Made by a program: the position numbers and the translations under genes. Shown here piece by piece: positions 12,001 through 22,420 of a stretch of 64,000 nucleotides of DNA (its first letter is position 1; every line of letters starts with the position of its first letter). The notes beneath the pieces were generated by a model that was not told the origin of the DNA, did no database searches, and saw only the letters and a list, made by a program, of their open reading frames with translations. The stretch comes from Chamaecyparis obtusa (Eukaryota > Streptophyta > Pinopsida > Cupressales > Cupressaceae). The stretch covers positions 682,001 through 746,000 of the forward strand of contig BSBK01007845.1 of the NCBI GenBank assembly GCA_027943335.1. The letters are read 5' to 3'.

Positions 12001-13324
12001 ATGTGTTATGGCTAGTTTTACTTCATGTATTAAGTATTTATGGAGTGTTTTATTTCTTTTATGATGTACTTGTGATGTGTGGGTTAAGGGTAGAAAACCT
12101 AAGAACACCAAGTGAGTGGCTCTTAGTGCGGGTCCGGTGCCCTAAGTGGCTAGTACCAGGATAACCAACTGAGAGTTATTTTAATAAGTGATAATTTAAT
12201 TAAAACTTATGGGAATGGGTTCAAAAACTAAAAAGATTAATATGTGCCTCACCCATGCCATTAATGCTAGTTAAGGCTATGGATAGGAGTGGGAGAAGGT
12301 GCCTATGTGTAGGTATGATCGAATGATGCTTGTCTGTATGAAAGACATTCAGTTTCGCATGTGCCTACTTGGGGGGCCGAGGCTTGGAGTGGCTAGTACC
12401 AGGACAACCCAAGGGGTGAGGGCTATGCGATGACACTCACTTAGGTTGTTTCTTAGAGTTTCTACCAAGCTTTAGAACCTTTGGGAAAAGATCTATACAT
12501 TGACTTTCTTTTCATTTTGCTATTTGGGAAAGGTTACCCAACCCTAGGTATGGCCTAGCTATTCCTTATTTGTGGACCTTGGTGTTTATCTCCTAGCACG
12601 GGGGAGTGGGCCTTTTGGTATCCATATGGTTGGGTGGTAAATCTTTTTATCGAGGTACTTTTGCGGATGTAGTGCTTAACGATTCATGCTTGCTTATGTT
12701 CCAATTTTTGAAGAATGAAGACTTGTATTTATCTTTCATGATGTAAAATTATTGTTACCTCCCAAGAGGAGATGAATGTAATGTAATCATTAATGCAATT
12801 CAAAATGATGTATTTGGAATGGTTAGACTTAGGAAAAAGGAAAAAGGGAAAGCATGAACTTTATATGAAGTATGATTTTGTAAGATTTCAAGTAAAGTAG
12901 TATGTTTCTCATTATAGATGAATAAAGGAAAAGCTAGTGAAACAAATGTAATATTTGCAATGTATCAAATGTTTAAATGATTCTATTATTATTGTTTTAA
13001 ATGTTATATCATTCATAAAGGATACTTAGAGAGATAGATGGATTTAAATGGAAAATTGAAATGAAAGTACTTTATATTTCTTTACAAAGAATCTTCAAAT
13101 GTTGAGATGTAGTTAGAAGGAAATCAAGTTGTTAGTACACTCTATGGGTTTAATGATTTATACATTAAATGAAAAGGGAACCTTGGAGGAATCTAAGTTA
13201 TTCTATATTTTGTTTATATAATTCTTTTAAAAAAAATTCAAAATTTTTCATAAATAATTACTTAGGTTTTCTTTTACAAAAAGAATCTTTGTTCTCTTCC
13301 CCGATTCCCTTGCAGGGCATGACA
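9058..13324 (+). mobile_element. 4.27-kb solo LTR with perfect TACAA target duplication
   Basis: The block starts TGTAATACCC at 9058 and ends GGGCATGACA at 13324. It is flanked by TACAA on both sides (9053-9057 and 13325-13329). It has no primer site, no pol and no internal repeat of its own ends, so it reads as one very long LTR. It is collinear with 22421-26623: compare 9350-9490 with 22600-22720, 12080-12700 with 25490-26200, and the two ends. Two genomic insertions with the same ends and order confirm a family. The orientation is assigned from the TGTAATACCC start. Confidence 0.8.
11339..11574. repeat. 18-19-bp minisatellite of TCAACCGAGCAAACT type
   Basis: About 13 degenerate units with alternating cores TCAACCGAGCAAACT and TCAACCGACTAGACT occur inside the 9058 solo LTR. 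Unit length is 18-19 bp. The AACCGA core recurs in the LTRs of elements A and B. Confidence 0.85.
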
Positions 13325-13461
13325 TACAACATACAGAAGACTACTGGCACACTTGAAAACAATACATTTATTCCTTCTATTGAAGATCATGTTGCAGTTT
13401 TTTATAAATTTTGGGTTTAATACCCCTTGTTGTAAACACCCCAAGTAAAGATTAAAGGGGG
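13325..13461 (+). other. End of an older element with polypurine tract
   Basis: Right-hand continuation of the sequence interrupted at 9057. It ends with AAAGATTAAAGGGGG (13447-13461) immediately before an LTR start, as a polypurine tract should. No coding domain is visible. Confidence 0.45.
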
Positions 13462-13994
13462 TGTTAGAATTAATAATCTTTCCTTGTTGTATTATTTAAT
13501 TTGGATAATCCAAGGTATCATATTTGTATTTTTGTCCTCTAGTCCAAGTGGGAGGACAACTCATATTTTGTAATTCCTTTAATAAGGAAATTAGTTTATT
13601 CATCCTTAAGAGGATATTGACAATTGTAACACACACTTATGAATGGTGGCATTGATAGACTTGGGAGTTACATTCTAACTCCTCTCTCTCATCTCTATTT
13701 AAGAGATGCTCCTCTCTCATTTCTTATCATGAAGTTATTGTAAGTGAGAAACTCTCTCTCTCTCTCTCTCTCTCTAGGCTATGGCCTCATTCATAATTTC
13801 ACAAGGGGTTTTCTTTGCTTTCCCCTTTCAAATTATTATCTCATTGTCTTGATCTTGGAGCATCTTGATGTTTTTGGTGATTGATCTTAAAGTAACATCT
13901 CATTCATTGTGTTATGGTAAAATAATTCCTTTTTGTTACACTCACTTGGATTCTTTACTCTTAGTTCATTTCATCTTTTGAATATTTCTCAACA
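13462..13994 (+). repeat. LTR (probably 3' LTR) of an unidentified element
   Basis: It begins TGTTAGAATTAATAATC after a purine tract and ends ...TTTCTCAACA at 13994, giving 533 bp. A (CT)n tract lies at 13752-13775. The right flank goes straight into copia pol in frame (GVKVGNLYL), so this element inserted into that copia copy. No matching duplication is seen across the two flanks, which fits a 3' LTR whose 5' end is missing. Confidence 0.6.
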
Positions 13995-15031
13995 AAAGGT
14001 GTGAAAGTAGGCAACTTATATCTTTGTACAAGTCATACCGTTCCTTCTACTTTAATTGTTTCATAAAAAATCAATATTCAGGAATAGTTGTTGCAGTTGA
14101 GCATGTAGAACGTGAAACGATTGTTGCAGATTCTGAAACAGGACTAAGGCACAATAGACTTGGGCACATGAGTGAAAAATGTATGAAATTACTTCTTTCA
14201 AAGAAAGTCTTACTAGGTCTGAAATGTGTCAATATGGATTTCTGTGAAAGTTGTGTGTATGGAAAATAAAAGAGAGTTAGTTTTTTGAAGAGTGGGAAGG
14301 AAAAGAAAGATGAGAAATTAAAGTCTATGCATATAGATGTATGGGAACCAACTTAGGTATCTTCCCTTGGTGGCTCTTGTATTATGTTACATTCATTGAT
14401 GATCAACTAGGAATGTATGGATTTATTTCCCTAGGCAGAAATCTGATGTATTTGAAACTTTAAAAAAATGGAAAAGCTTGGTTGAGAATAAGATTGGTAA
14501 AAGACTAAAATATATTAGATCTGATAATGCTGGTGAGTATTGCAGAAAAGAGTTTGAAGATTATTGTTCCTCTAATGGTACCCGTAGGAAGAAAATGGTA
14601 TCAAGGACTCCACAAGAAAATTGAGTGGTTGAACACATGAATAGGACAATAATGGAGCATGCAAGGAGTATGAGGTTGCATGTTGGATGCCCTTAAACAT
14701 GTGGGTAGAGTTTGTAAACATTGCTATTTATTTAATCAATAGAGGTACCTCTACTCCTTTGGGTTTTGGTATTCCAAAGGAAGCATGGACAGGTAAGAAG
14801 GTGAGTTATTATTTTCTCAGAATCTTCGGTTGTGAAACATTTGCACATATAGATTTTGAAAATAGAATCAAGCTAGAAGCTAAGTCAAATAAATGTATAT
14901 TTGTTAGATATGACATTGATGAATTTGTCTATAGACTCTAGGATGTTGAAAATCATAAAATTTTAAGAAGAAAGGATGTCATATTCAATGAGAAAGTGTT
15001 GTTAAAAGATTAGTTGCAACAACATGAGAAG
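13995..15031 (+). pseudogene. Ty1/copia pol remnant: GAG-pre-integrase and integrase
   Basis: Several frames give a GAG-pre-integrase segment (KVGNLYL, RHNRLGHMSEKCMKLL, DFCESCVYGK around 14130-14270). This is followed by decayed integrase core blocks and the end of the integrase (VNIAIYLINRGTSTPLGF, FGCETFAHI, KCIFVRYDIDEF, near 14700-14940). Integrase would insert the cDNA copy into the chromosome. Many stops and frameshifts (for example TAA after VYGK at 14267) make it dead. The gene resumes at 18705 after element A. Removing A with one AGAAG copy rejoins the frame region. Confidence 0.85.
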
Positions 15032-15937
15032 TGATGCAGTGACATTCTTAGGTATTTAGCAAATTTGCATGGTGGTATGTTGAAGTGGTTCTGTGTTTCT
15101 CGGTTGCAGCTTTAACCGATGATCTCGGTTATTGAAGAAGCTCGATCATTGAAGGAACTCAGTAAAACCTTTGGCACTTGGTGGAACTTGTACTCAAGGA
15201 TGCTTGTAGTGCTCAGTTGATGTGCTTGCTCAGTGATACCTAGTGTGCTCGATTATTTTATTGGTGCTCGGTAGTTCTGATTTACCGACTGGAGTTCTTT
15301 GATTTTTGGTTGGCTGACTTGGTGTATTTAATGTTGGTAGCTTGTGTTGTATTCTCCTATGTGGATCTAGAGGCCAACATGGAGAATTAAATATTTGTAA
15401 GGCTATTTGAGAGCCGACTGTTCTTGCATTTAATATTTATTTGTAGTAGAAGCTGACTTGGCTTAGGAGTTAATTGTTTCTTCTAGCTGACTTGTGGTTG
15501 AGGAAATGTATTTAAGGAGTATTTAAGTAGATGTTTAGAGAGTCAGTTAGTGGAAGTAGCTGAGAAGGATAGCAATTAGATCCTACGAGATCTTGAAGAT
15601 CAAATTGATTATCTGATAGTTGTAATAGGAGAGCTAGTGGTTTGCATGCTTGGAGACAAGGAGATTTCCTTGAGGCTTGTGAGATCAAGTTTAGATGTTC
15701 TTTAGTGTTTCCATCAGTTGTTGATGTGTTTTAGAGTTGGACTAGCTAGGAAATTGCAGAAATACTTTTGTAAGTAATTGTATTTGGCCCTCACCGAAAA
15801 GGCCTTACAGTCGGGAATGTTGAATGAAATTCTATTTTGAAGCACTATATTGTTGTTTTTTTCTATGGTTGTTGTTATTACCGCTGGTGTAGACTTGGAA
15901 TATCCTTTATTAGATTATCTAGATCTACCTTGCATCA
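15032..15937 (+). repeat. 5' LTR of element A
   Basis: TGATGCAG...TTGCATCA, 906 bp. It contains repeated CTCGGTT/ACCGA words (15090-15300) of the type seen in element B and in the 9058 solo LTR. The end is fixed by the primer site 2 bases downstream. Confidence 0.9.
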
Positions 15938-15939
15938 GG

Positions 15940-15951
15940 TGGTATCAGAGC
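15940..15951 (+). other. Primer binding site of element A (initiator Met-tRNA type)
   Basis: TGGTATCAGAGC is the standard plant complement to the 3' end of initiator tRNA-Met. It lies 2 nt after the LTR terminal CA. Confidence 0.9.
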
Positions 15952-16052
15952 TTGAAGTTCTTGAGTGTGTAAACCGATCTCCAAGTTGAGGTAGTTTGCA
16001 CCAAGACCTTGGTTGGTGATTTATTGCCTTGCATTTTTGAAGATCTTGAAGG

Positions 16053-17055
16053 ATGCATCCAAGAAGATTGGACCCTAGGGAAATTGTAGATCTCTATGAT
16101 GATGTGGAATTGAAGATTATAAAGAAGGTTAAAGTTGATTTCAGATCTGAGATGGAACTGATGAAGAATGACATGATCGCTGAGGTCATGAGAGCTATTG
16201 TTGGTATGTCAAGGAATCTTGGTACTGAAGATGGTTACGAGGAATCTTTTGAAGACTTTGAAGCTGTTGGATCTAGTGGAGATGACCAGAGAGATAGATC
16301 CAATGAAGATAGAACTAGTCAGTTGCATAGATATGGAGCTTGGTTAAGTTCTAGTTATCGAATGGAAGTTTCTACTTTCTCTAGTACTTCGAGACCCGAG
16401 GATTTGATTGATTGGATTAGTGAATTAGATGATTTCTTTAAGCTAGAAGAAATTGAAGATCCTCTCAGAGTAAGATTAACACAGACTAAGTTGAAAGGAC
16501 ATGTTGCTCTTTGGTGGAAATAATTACAAAGAGTTAGAGAAGATGAGGTGAAATGAAGATCAACTAGTGGAGGTTGATGGTGACTAAGTTGAAAGCTAAG
16601 TTCATACTTGCCGACTATGAGCTTGACTTGTTTAAGAAGTTGCAGAATTTGAAACAAAAATATTTGACTATGGAGGACTATACTGAGGAGTTCTATAAGT
16701 TGACTATTTGGTCTAGACACAGAGAACTTGGTAAAGAAAAGGTAGCTCAACATGTGACTGGTTTGAGATTCAATATTCAAGATGAGCTTGGTATGTTGAA
16801 GATTGATTCAGTTGAGTATGCTTATCAGTATGCTCTGAAGGAAGAAGATAAGTTGAAGAGGAGACAACATGGTAATTCATAAGGGAAGGAGAAGCTTGAT
16901 CACTCGGTGAAAGATAAACTAACTGTTGAGGATGAACTAAAACCTATGGAGCTAAAAAAGAAGATAGGTAGGGTTATCTTTAAGGGTACTTGTTATAATT
17001 GTGGTGAAGAAGGACATAGATCTTTTGAGTGTACACAGAAGAAGTTTGGTTATTG
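16053..17055 (+). pseudogene. Element A gag with zinc knuckle
   Basis: An ATG at 16053 opens 156 codons: an acidic N-terminus, then RPEDLIDWISELDDFF and KLKGHVALWWK. A stop follows at 16521-16523. After a short garbled stretch the gag continues at 16574-16882 (TKLKAKFILADYELDLFKKL, YTEEFYKL). A CCHC knuckle CYNCGEEGHRSFEC is intact at 16991-17032. Gag would form the particle and bind RNA. It is closest in style to the gag of element B (30869-31202), including the knuckle. The breaks are a TAA in the W(W)K block and a frameshift near 16560. Confidence 0.85.
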
Positions 17056-17179
17056 AAGGAATGTTGTAGTGAATGACAACATTTAGAATGAACCTGAATC
17101 TAAGAACTTGTTGGTTTGGAGAACATTGCTTGGTGCAAAGGTGGAACCTTATCAGAGGAGTAATTTGTTCATAACTCAG

Positions 17180-17655
17180 TGCAAGTCAGGAGGTAAACTT
17201 TGTGATGTGATTGTGGATAGTGGTAGTACTAATAACCTTATACTGAGTAGATGGTTTAGAAACATGGTTTGAAGAGGATGAGACATCCTTATCCTTATAG
17301 GATTGGCTGGTTGCAAGATGTTCATGCTCTAGAAGTGAGGGAGAAATGTCTTGTTGATTTTCAAATTGGCCAGTATAAGGATCAAGTGTTGTGTGATATT
17401 GTGGAGATGAGTAGTTGTCACATATTTCTTGGTAGACCTTGGAAGTATGATTGCAGAGCTATGCATGACTGTGTCAAGAATATATTTACTATTGAGAAGA
17501 ATGAAAAGAAGTTTTCCCTGATGCCTTTTCTGGATACAACACTCGATAGGAGAAACCTAAGCTTTGGTAGCCAAGATGGTTTGAAGAATTTTGAAAGGAT
17601 TGATCAGTATGGAGAACATACCTATGTGTTGACAAGGAAAGACTTGAAAAGGTAG
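17180..17655 (+). pseudogene. Element A aspartic protease, C-terminal end of coding region
   Basis: The active-site motif VIVDSGSTNNLI has its catalytic Asp codon at 17216-17218. A stop or frameshift follows, then an open frame 17269-17655 with HPYPYRIGWLQ, DFQIGQYKDQVLCDI and CHIFLGRPWKYD. This is the normal end of the retroviral-type protease fold in chromoviruses. In autonomous relatives RT follows; here coding stops and the purine tract and LTR follow within about 140 bp. The substrate would be the gag polyprotein. Confidence 0.85.
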
Positions 17656-17775
17656 AGGAAGAAAAAGTGGAAGAGTATGAAAGGTGAAGAGTTGAAGGGA
17701 TTGTATGTGAAGAACTAGTTCAAGGTTTATGTACTGAATCGAGGAAGATGTTCTTCCAGCCTATGAGAACATCTT

Positions 17776-18699
17776 TTCAAACCTGGGGTGTTTGATGTAG
17801 TGGCATTCTTAGGTATTCATAAAATCTACATGGTGGTATGTTGAAGTGGTTCTGTGTTTCTCGGTTGCAGCTTTAACCGATGATCTCAATTATTGAAGAA
17901 GCTCGATCACTAAAGGAACTCGGTAAAACCTCTGGTGCTCAGTGGAACTTATACTTAGCAATTCCTATAGTTCTCGGTTGATGTGCTTGCTCGATGATAC
18001 CTGGCATGCTCGATTGTTTAATTGGTGCTTTGTAGTTCTAATTTACTGACTGGAGTTCTTGGAGTTTTGGTTGGCCGACTTGGTGTATTTAATGTTGGTA
18101 GCTTGTGTTGTATTCTCCTATGTGGATCTAGAGGCCAACATGGAGAATTAAATGTTTGTAAGGCTATGTGAGAGCCGACTGTTGTTGCATTTAATATTTA
18201 TATGTATTAGAAGCTAACTTGGCTTAGGAGATAATTGTTTCTTCTAGCTAACTTGTGGTTGAGGAAATGTATTCAAGGAGTGTTTGGGTAGATGTTTAGA
18301 CTCAACCAGTGGAAGTAGCTAAGAAGGATAGCAATTGGATCCTACAAGATCTTGAAGATCAGATTGATTATCTGATAGTTGTAATAGTAGAGCTAGTGGT
18401 TTGCATGCTTGGAGACAAGGAGATTTCTTGGAGGCTTGCGAGCTCAATTTTAGATCCGCCTTAGTGTTTCCATCAGTTGTTGATATGTTTCAGAGCTGGA
18501 CTAGCTAGGAGATTACACAAATAATTTTGTAAGTAATTGTATGTGGCCCTAACTTGGAAGACCTTACAACCGGGCATGTTGAATGAAATTCTATTTTGAA
18601 GCACTATATTGTTGTTTTCCGATGTGGTTGTTGTTGTTATTATCGCTGGTGTAGACTTGGACTATCCTTTACTAGATTATCTAGATCTACCCTCCATCA
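17776..18699 (+). repeat. Purine-rich tract and 3' LTR of element A
   Basis: AACCTGGGGTGTT precedes the LTR start TGATGTAG at 17793. The LTR ends CTCCATCA at 18699 (907 bp). The same CCTGGGGTGTTTGATG arrangement precedes the 3' LTR of element B on the minus strand. Confidence 0.85.
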
Positions 18700-20430
18700 A
18701 GAAGAAATACAATGATTATGTAGTGCTTGATCATACTCCAAAATATGACGTTCTAGTGGTCCTTCATGCTCTGCATCAACAAAAATAAATACCACAAACT
18801 CCAGTGAATGTTAGATGGTCAACAAGGCTAAGTAGACCTCGTGAAAGGTTCTCTCCCTCTTTGTATTCTATTTTATTAACAGATGTTGGTGAACCATAAG
18901 GATATGATGAAGTTGTGTAGGTGGATACAAAGGTCCAGTGGGAGTTTTCCATGGAAGAAGAAATAGACTCCTTGCTAAAAAATTAGACTTGGGAATTATA
19001 TAAGTTGCTTGCAGGTAAAAAGGCTTTACCAAATAAATTGGTTTATAGGCTGAAATAGGAGGATGAAGGTAAGAAAAGATTGAAAGTTAGGTTAGTTGTA
19101 AAGGGATTTGCATAGAAAAAGGACATTTATTTTGATGAGATCTATTCTTCAGTTGTAATAATGACTTCCATACGCACTATTTTAAGTATTTTGGCTACTG
19201 AAGATTTGCATTTGGAACAACTTGATGTTAAAATAGCCTTTCTCCATGGTGATTTGGAAGAAGAAATAAATATGCAACAACCACAAGGATTTGAGGTCAA
19301 AGGTAAGGAGAACTTAGTGTGCAGATTGAAGAAAAGTTTGTATGGTTTGAAGCAAGCACCTCGATAATGGTATATTAAATTTGATAGCTTTATGGCTTAG
19401 CATGGTTACAATCGATGTAATTTAGACCATTGTGTTTATTTTCAGAGGTTGGATGATGACAACTATATTATTTTATGTTTATATGTTGATGGTATGCTTT
19501 TAGCAGGGTCTAACATAGATCACATTAAGGGATCGAAACAATAGTTAGCACATTCTTTTACTATGAAGGATTTGGGGGAAACAAAACAAATCCTTTGTAT
19601 GAAAATTTGTAGAGATAGGAAAAAAAAAAAAATTGACACTATCTCAGGTTGATTATGTTGAAAAAGTGTTACAAATATTCCATATGGAGAATGCAAAAGA
19701 TGTCAGCACACCTTTGCCTAGTCATTTGAAATTGACTAAGGAGATGTGTCCAAAGACACAAGAGGAGGAAGAAAAACTGTCCAAAGTACCATATGATTAA
19801 GTTGTAGGTAGTTTTATGTATGCCATGGTATGCACTAGACCATATATTGCACATGTTGTAGGAGTTGTTAGCAGGTATATGAGTCATCCTGGAGTTGAGC
19901 ATTGAAATGTAGTAAAATGGATTCTCAGATATTTGAGTGGTACATCCAATAAATGTTTATGTTTTGGGGGCTCTAATACTGATTTAAAATGCTATGTTGA
20001 CTTAGATTTGGTAGGGGATTTAGATACTAGGCAAAGTACCACAAGTTATGTATTTATTGTTGGTGGGACAATAGTGAGTTGGATTTCTTGATTGCAAAAT
20101 GTGGTTGTTTTATCCACTATAGAGGTAGATTATGTTGCTGCTACAGAGGCAACTAAGGAGATGACATGGTTGCAATTTTTCATGGAAGAGTGGGGAAATC
20201 ACAAACTAAAAATTGTCTTTTTACATATAGCCAAAGTGCCATCCATCTTACAAATAATTCTTCCTTGCATTTAAAGACCAAACACATAAAGTTGAGGTAT
20301 CACTTCATTCAGTCGGTGTTGATAATGGACAGTTAAAGTTGGAAAAGATAAATACAAATGAAAATCTAGAGGATATGTTTACAAAGGAAGTGGAAAGGGA
20401 GAATCTGAACTCCTCTTAAACTTTGGTTGG
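18700..20430 (+). pseudogene. Ty1/copia pol remnant: reverse transcriptase and RNase H
   Basis: Continuation of 13995-15031. It opens with the linker (RWSTRLSRPRERFSPS-like), then RT blocks: [50 protein letters not shown] and [13 protein letters not shown] (19161-19367). The catalytic motif at 19482-19493 reads YVDG instead of YVDD, so one metal-binding Asp is lost. RNase H follows (YVDLDLVGDLDTRQSTTSYV; VVLSTIEVDYVAATEATKEM near 20090-20165), then the terminal block near 20290-20400. Stops such as those at 19365-19367 and 20089-20091 make it non-functional. Confidence 0.9.
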
Positions 20431-20577
20431 TCCAAGACTAAAAACAATAAAAATAACAATAGAGTTTAAGGTACGTCAATCTAGTGGGAGCTTCTAGGGT
20501 AGTGGTGTTACTACAAGATCAGTCTCCAAGTGCGATATTATTTAGTTTGGAGCTCGATCAGTCTCCAAGTGATAGAT

Positions 20578-21018
20578 TGTTGGTTTGTGGTGACTGATCA
20601 AGCAAGTACTATACACTTGCCATGTATTGTGGGGTTCAGGGCAACGACCCAAATGTTTTTGGGGGGGTTAACTCGTCAAGATTTTTTTGATTTGACTCGT
20701 CAAACATTTCCCTAAGTTGACTTGTCAAGTATTATTTAGAGTTAACTTGTTAAGTGACATAAGTCTTGTTAAAATGGTGGAGGGTTAGGGTTTTCATGTG
20801 AGAATTTTGTATCTTCTTGCATCGGTATTGAGTTGTAAGGGATTGTAGATTGTAACGACTTGAAATTATTGGATAATAAGATTGGAATCTTTGTTTGGTG
20901 GATGTAGCCCAAGATTAGGTGAACCATGTTAAATCTTTGTGTCTTCTTGTTCTACTTCTATGTGATTTATTCCTTTGAATTATTTTTATATTTGCATGTA
21001 ATTGCTAGATTTCTATCT
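20578..21018 (+). repeat. 3' LTR of the copia element, interrupted by element B
   Basis: TGTTGGTTTGTGGTG starts after CAGTCTCCAAGTGATAGAT, and the same GATCAGTCTCCAAGTG is duplicated 39 bp upstream (20517-20532 and 20556-20571). The LTR stops at the element B insertion (21018). It appears to finish at 32198-32215 (...CTAATCCTAACA), before C-LTR sequence begins. Four TTRACTYGTYAAG words occur at about 20668-20757. Confidence 0.65.
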
Positions 21019-21657
21019 TGACGCAAGGCGGGGCAGGATGAAGGGCCAAAGACATGCCTAAATCACAACCCCCTTGCAGAGATCACACACACAAAAGAAA
21101 ACACACAACAAAGAGAGAGAGAGAATGCAAAATAGATCATATATATTCCTCAAATAATGTCATACATGTTGGACTGTAAGGCCTTCCTGGTTATGGCCAA
21201 ATACATTCAATTTGATTACAATAGTCCTCCAACATGCGAGGATTTCTCTTTTAGAAACTATCTTCTATCTCCTAAAACTGATGCTACTAAAACTACAACC
21301 AACTACTCTATTTATACAAGAGGCTCCCAAAACAAGTTGGCCTTTAGATCCATCATTGGAGAAAGAAACAATCAGATCTAGGTCCACATGCTTCCTAATG
21401 ATCAATACCAACATTAACTCCATGACCAAAATTAAATGCACAAGTCAGCCTCAATAGGAAATAAAAAAATCACTCGGTGAGAAAGGTTAACCGAGGGCCA
21501 GGAAATAACTCAGAAAACCAACCAAACAACTCAGTCAAAGAAGGAACCGAGCAACTACCGAGCCAATTCGGTCAATGAAGGAACCGAGCAAACTGAACAA
21601 CTCAAACTTATTTTTGGTGACATAGGATTACCAAGGACCCGAGGTGCTCCTGCATCA
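21019..21657 (-). repeat. 3' LTR of element B
   Basis: Terminal TGACGCAAGG and CTCCTGCATCA on the plus strand. Its partner is 31516-32197: compare GGATGAAGGGCCAAA and TCCTCCAACATGC. On the minus strand it is preceded by the purine-rich CCCCAGGTGTT. It carries ACCGAGC/CTCGGT words at 21470-21600. Confidence 0.9.
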
Positions 21658-21708
21658 AACACCTGGGGTTGTTTGAAATGATTCTCTGAATCATGCAGCA
21701 GGTACATC

Positions 21709-22415
21709 CTAAGCTAAATCCAACTCAGATTGTGAAATCCACGAACTGTCTTCAATCAGTTTGTTCTTCCACTTTACTAGATATTCCATATACTATTTTC
21801 CTCTTGTGCTTCTTCCAACTCCATGTTCCAAAATCTTCTCAACTTCTTCTGTCTGTTTCTTAGGATAATCATTCAGTACTTTCATGTCTTCATCAAGTTC
21901 ATAATACTCAAACAAATCTACAATGTTGAATATAGGTGATATATCGATGTCATCAGGAAACTCAATCTCATAAGAATTTCCACTATCAAACTTCCTCAAT
22001 ATCTTGCAAGGACCAAATTTATTCATTTTCAACTTCCCATATGTTTCAATAGAAAATTTGCCTTTCTTCAAATGTACCATAACTTCATCCCCAACTAAAA
22101 AAGTCTTATGTATTCTTGATATATATGCTCTGTCCTTATATTTCTGATTACTATTCTCCAAATTATGTTTCACTTCCTCATGCAATGTCTTCATGAACTC
22201 AACAAACTTTATTCCTTCAACACTTTTCTTTTCTTCACCAGCAATATCCTTCAAATTTGATATACCTCTCGGTTATCTCAAAAGGTGTTTTTCCATTACT
22301 GCTATTCACTAAATTATTGTATGTAAAATCTACTTGTGCCAACATAGAATCCCAATTACTCGGTTTATCTCTAACTAAACATCTCAAAAGATTACCCAAA
22401 CTTCTATTCACAACC
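21709..22415 (-). pseudogene. Element B integrase C-terminus and chromodomain
   Basis: The minus strand continues integrase (WDSMLAQVDFTYNN, GKTPFEIT at 22260-22400). It then runs through the open frame 22254-21793 (FLVGDEVMVHLKKGKF, KMNKFGPCKILRK) into a chromodomain: VEKILEHGVGRSTRGK, an in-frame TAG, then EYLVKWKNKLIEDSSWI, ending with a TAG at 21709-21711. Chromodomains of chromoviruses bind modified histones and steer integration. This tail makes B a chromovirus; the clade within chromoviruses is not assigned. The upstream half of integrase is at 26629-27200, beyond the solo LTR insertion. Confidence 0.88.
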
Positions 22416-22420
22416 TCTGT

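Larger units (their letters stand above)
15032..18699 (+). mobile_element. Element A: complete non-autonomous gypsy element, gag-protease only
   Basis: The structure is complete: LTRs at 15032-15937 and 17793-18699, a primer site at 15940-15951, a purine tract before 17793, and perfect 5-bp duplications AGAAG (15027-15031 and 18700-18704). The internal region is only 1855 bp and encodes gag, one zinc knuckle and protease, with no RT, RNase H or integrase. Two structurally complete LTRs with an abrupt end after protease indicate a deletion derivative mobilised in trans rather than a random truncation. By eye the LTRs differ at very roughly 10% of sites, so the insertion is old. Confidence 0.9.

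Noticed and set aside
13462..13994. Solo LTR with target duplication
   Set aside because: The 5 bases on each side (GGGGG and AAAGG) differ, and a purine tract precedes it, so a 3' LTR is more likely.
15940..15951. tRNA gene remnant suggested by tRNA-Met-like sequence
   Set aside because: Only the 12-base primer site is present, in the correct place after an LTR. There is no cloverleaf. The same holds at 58082-58093.
16355..16780. 141-codon minus-strand ORF
   Set aside because: Antisense shadow of element A gag.
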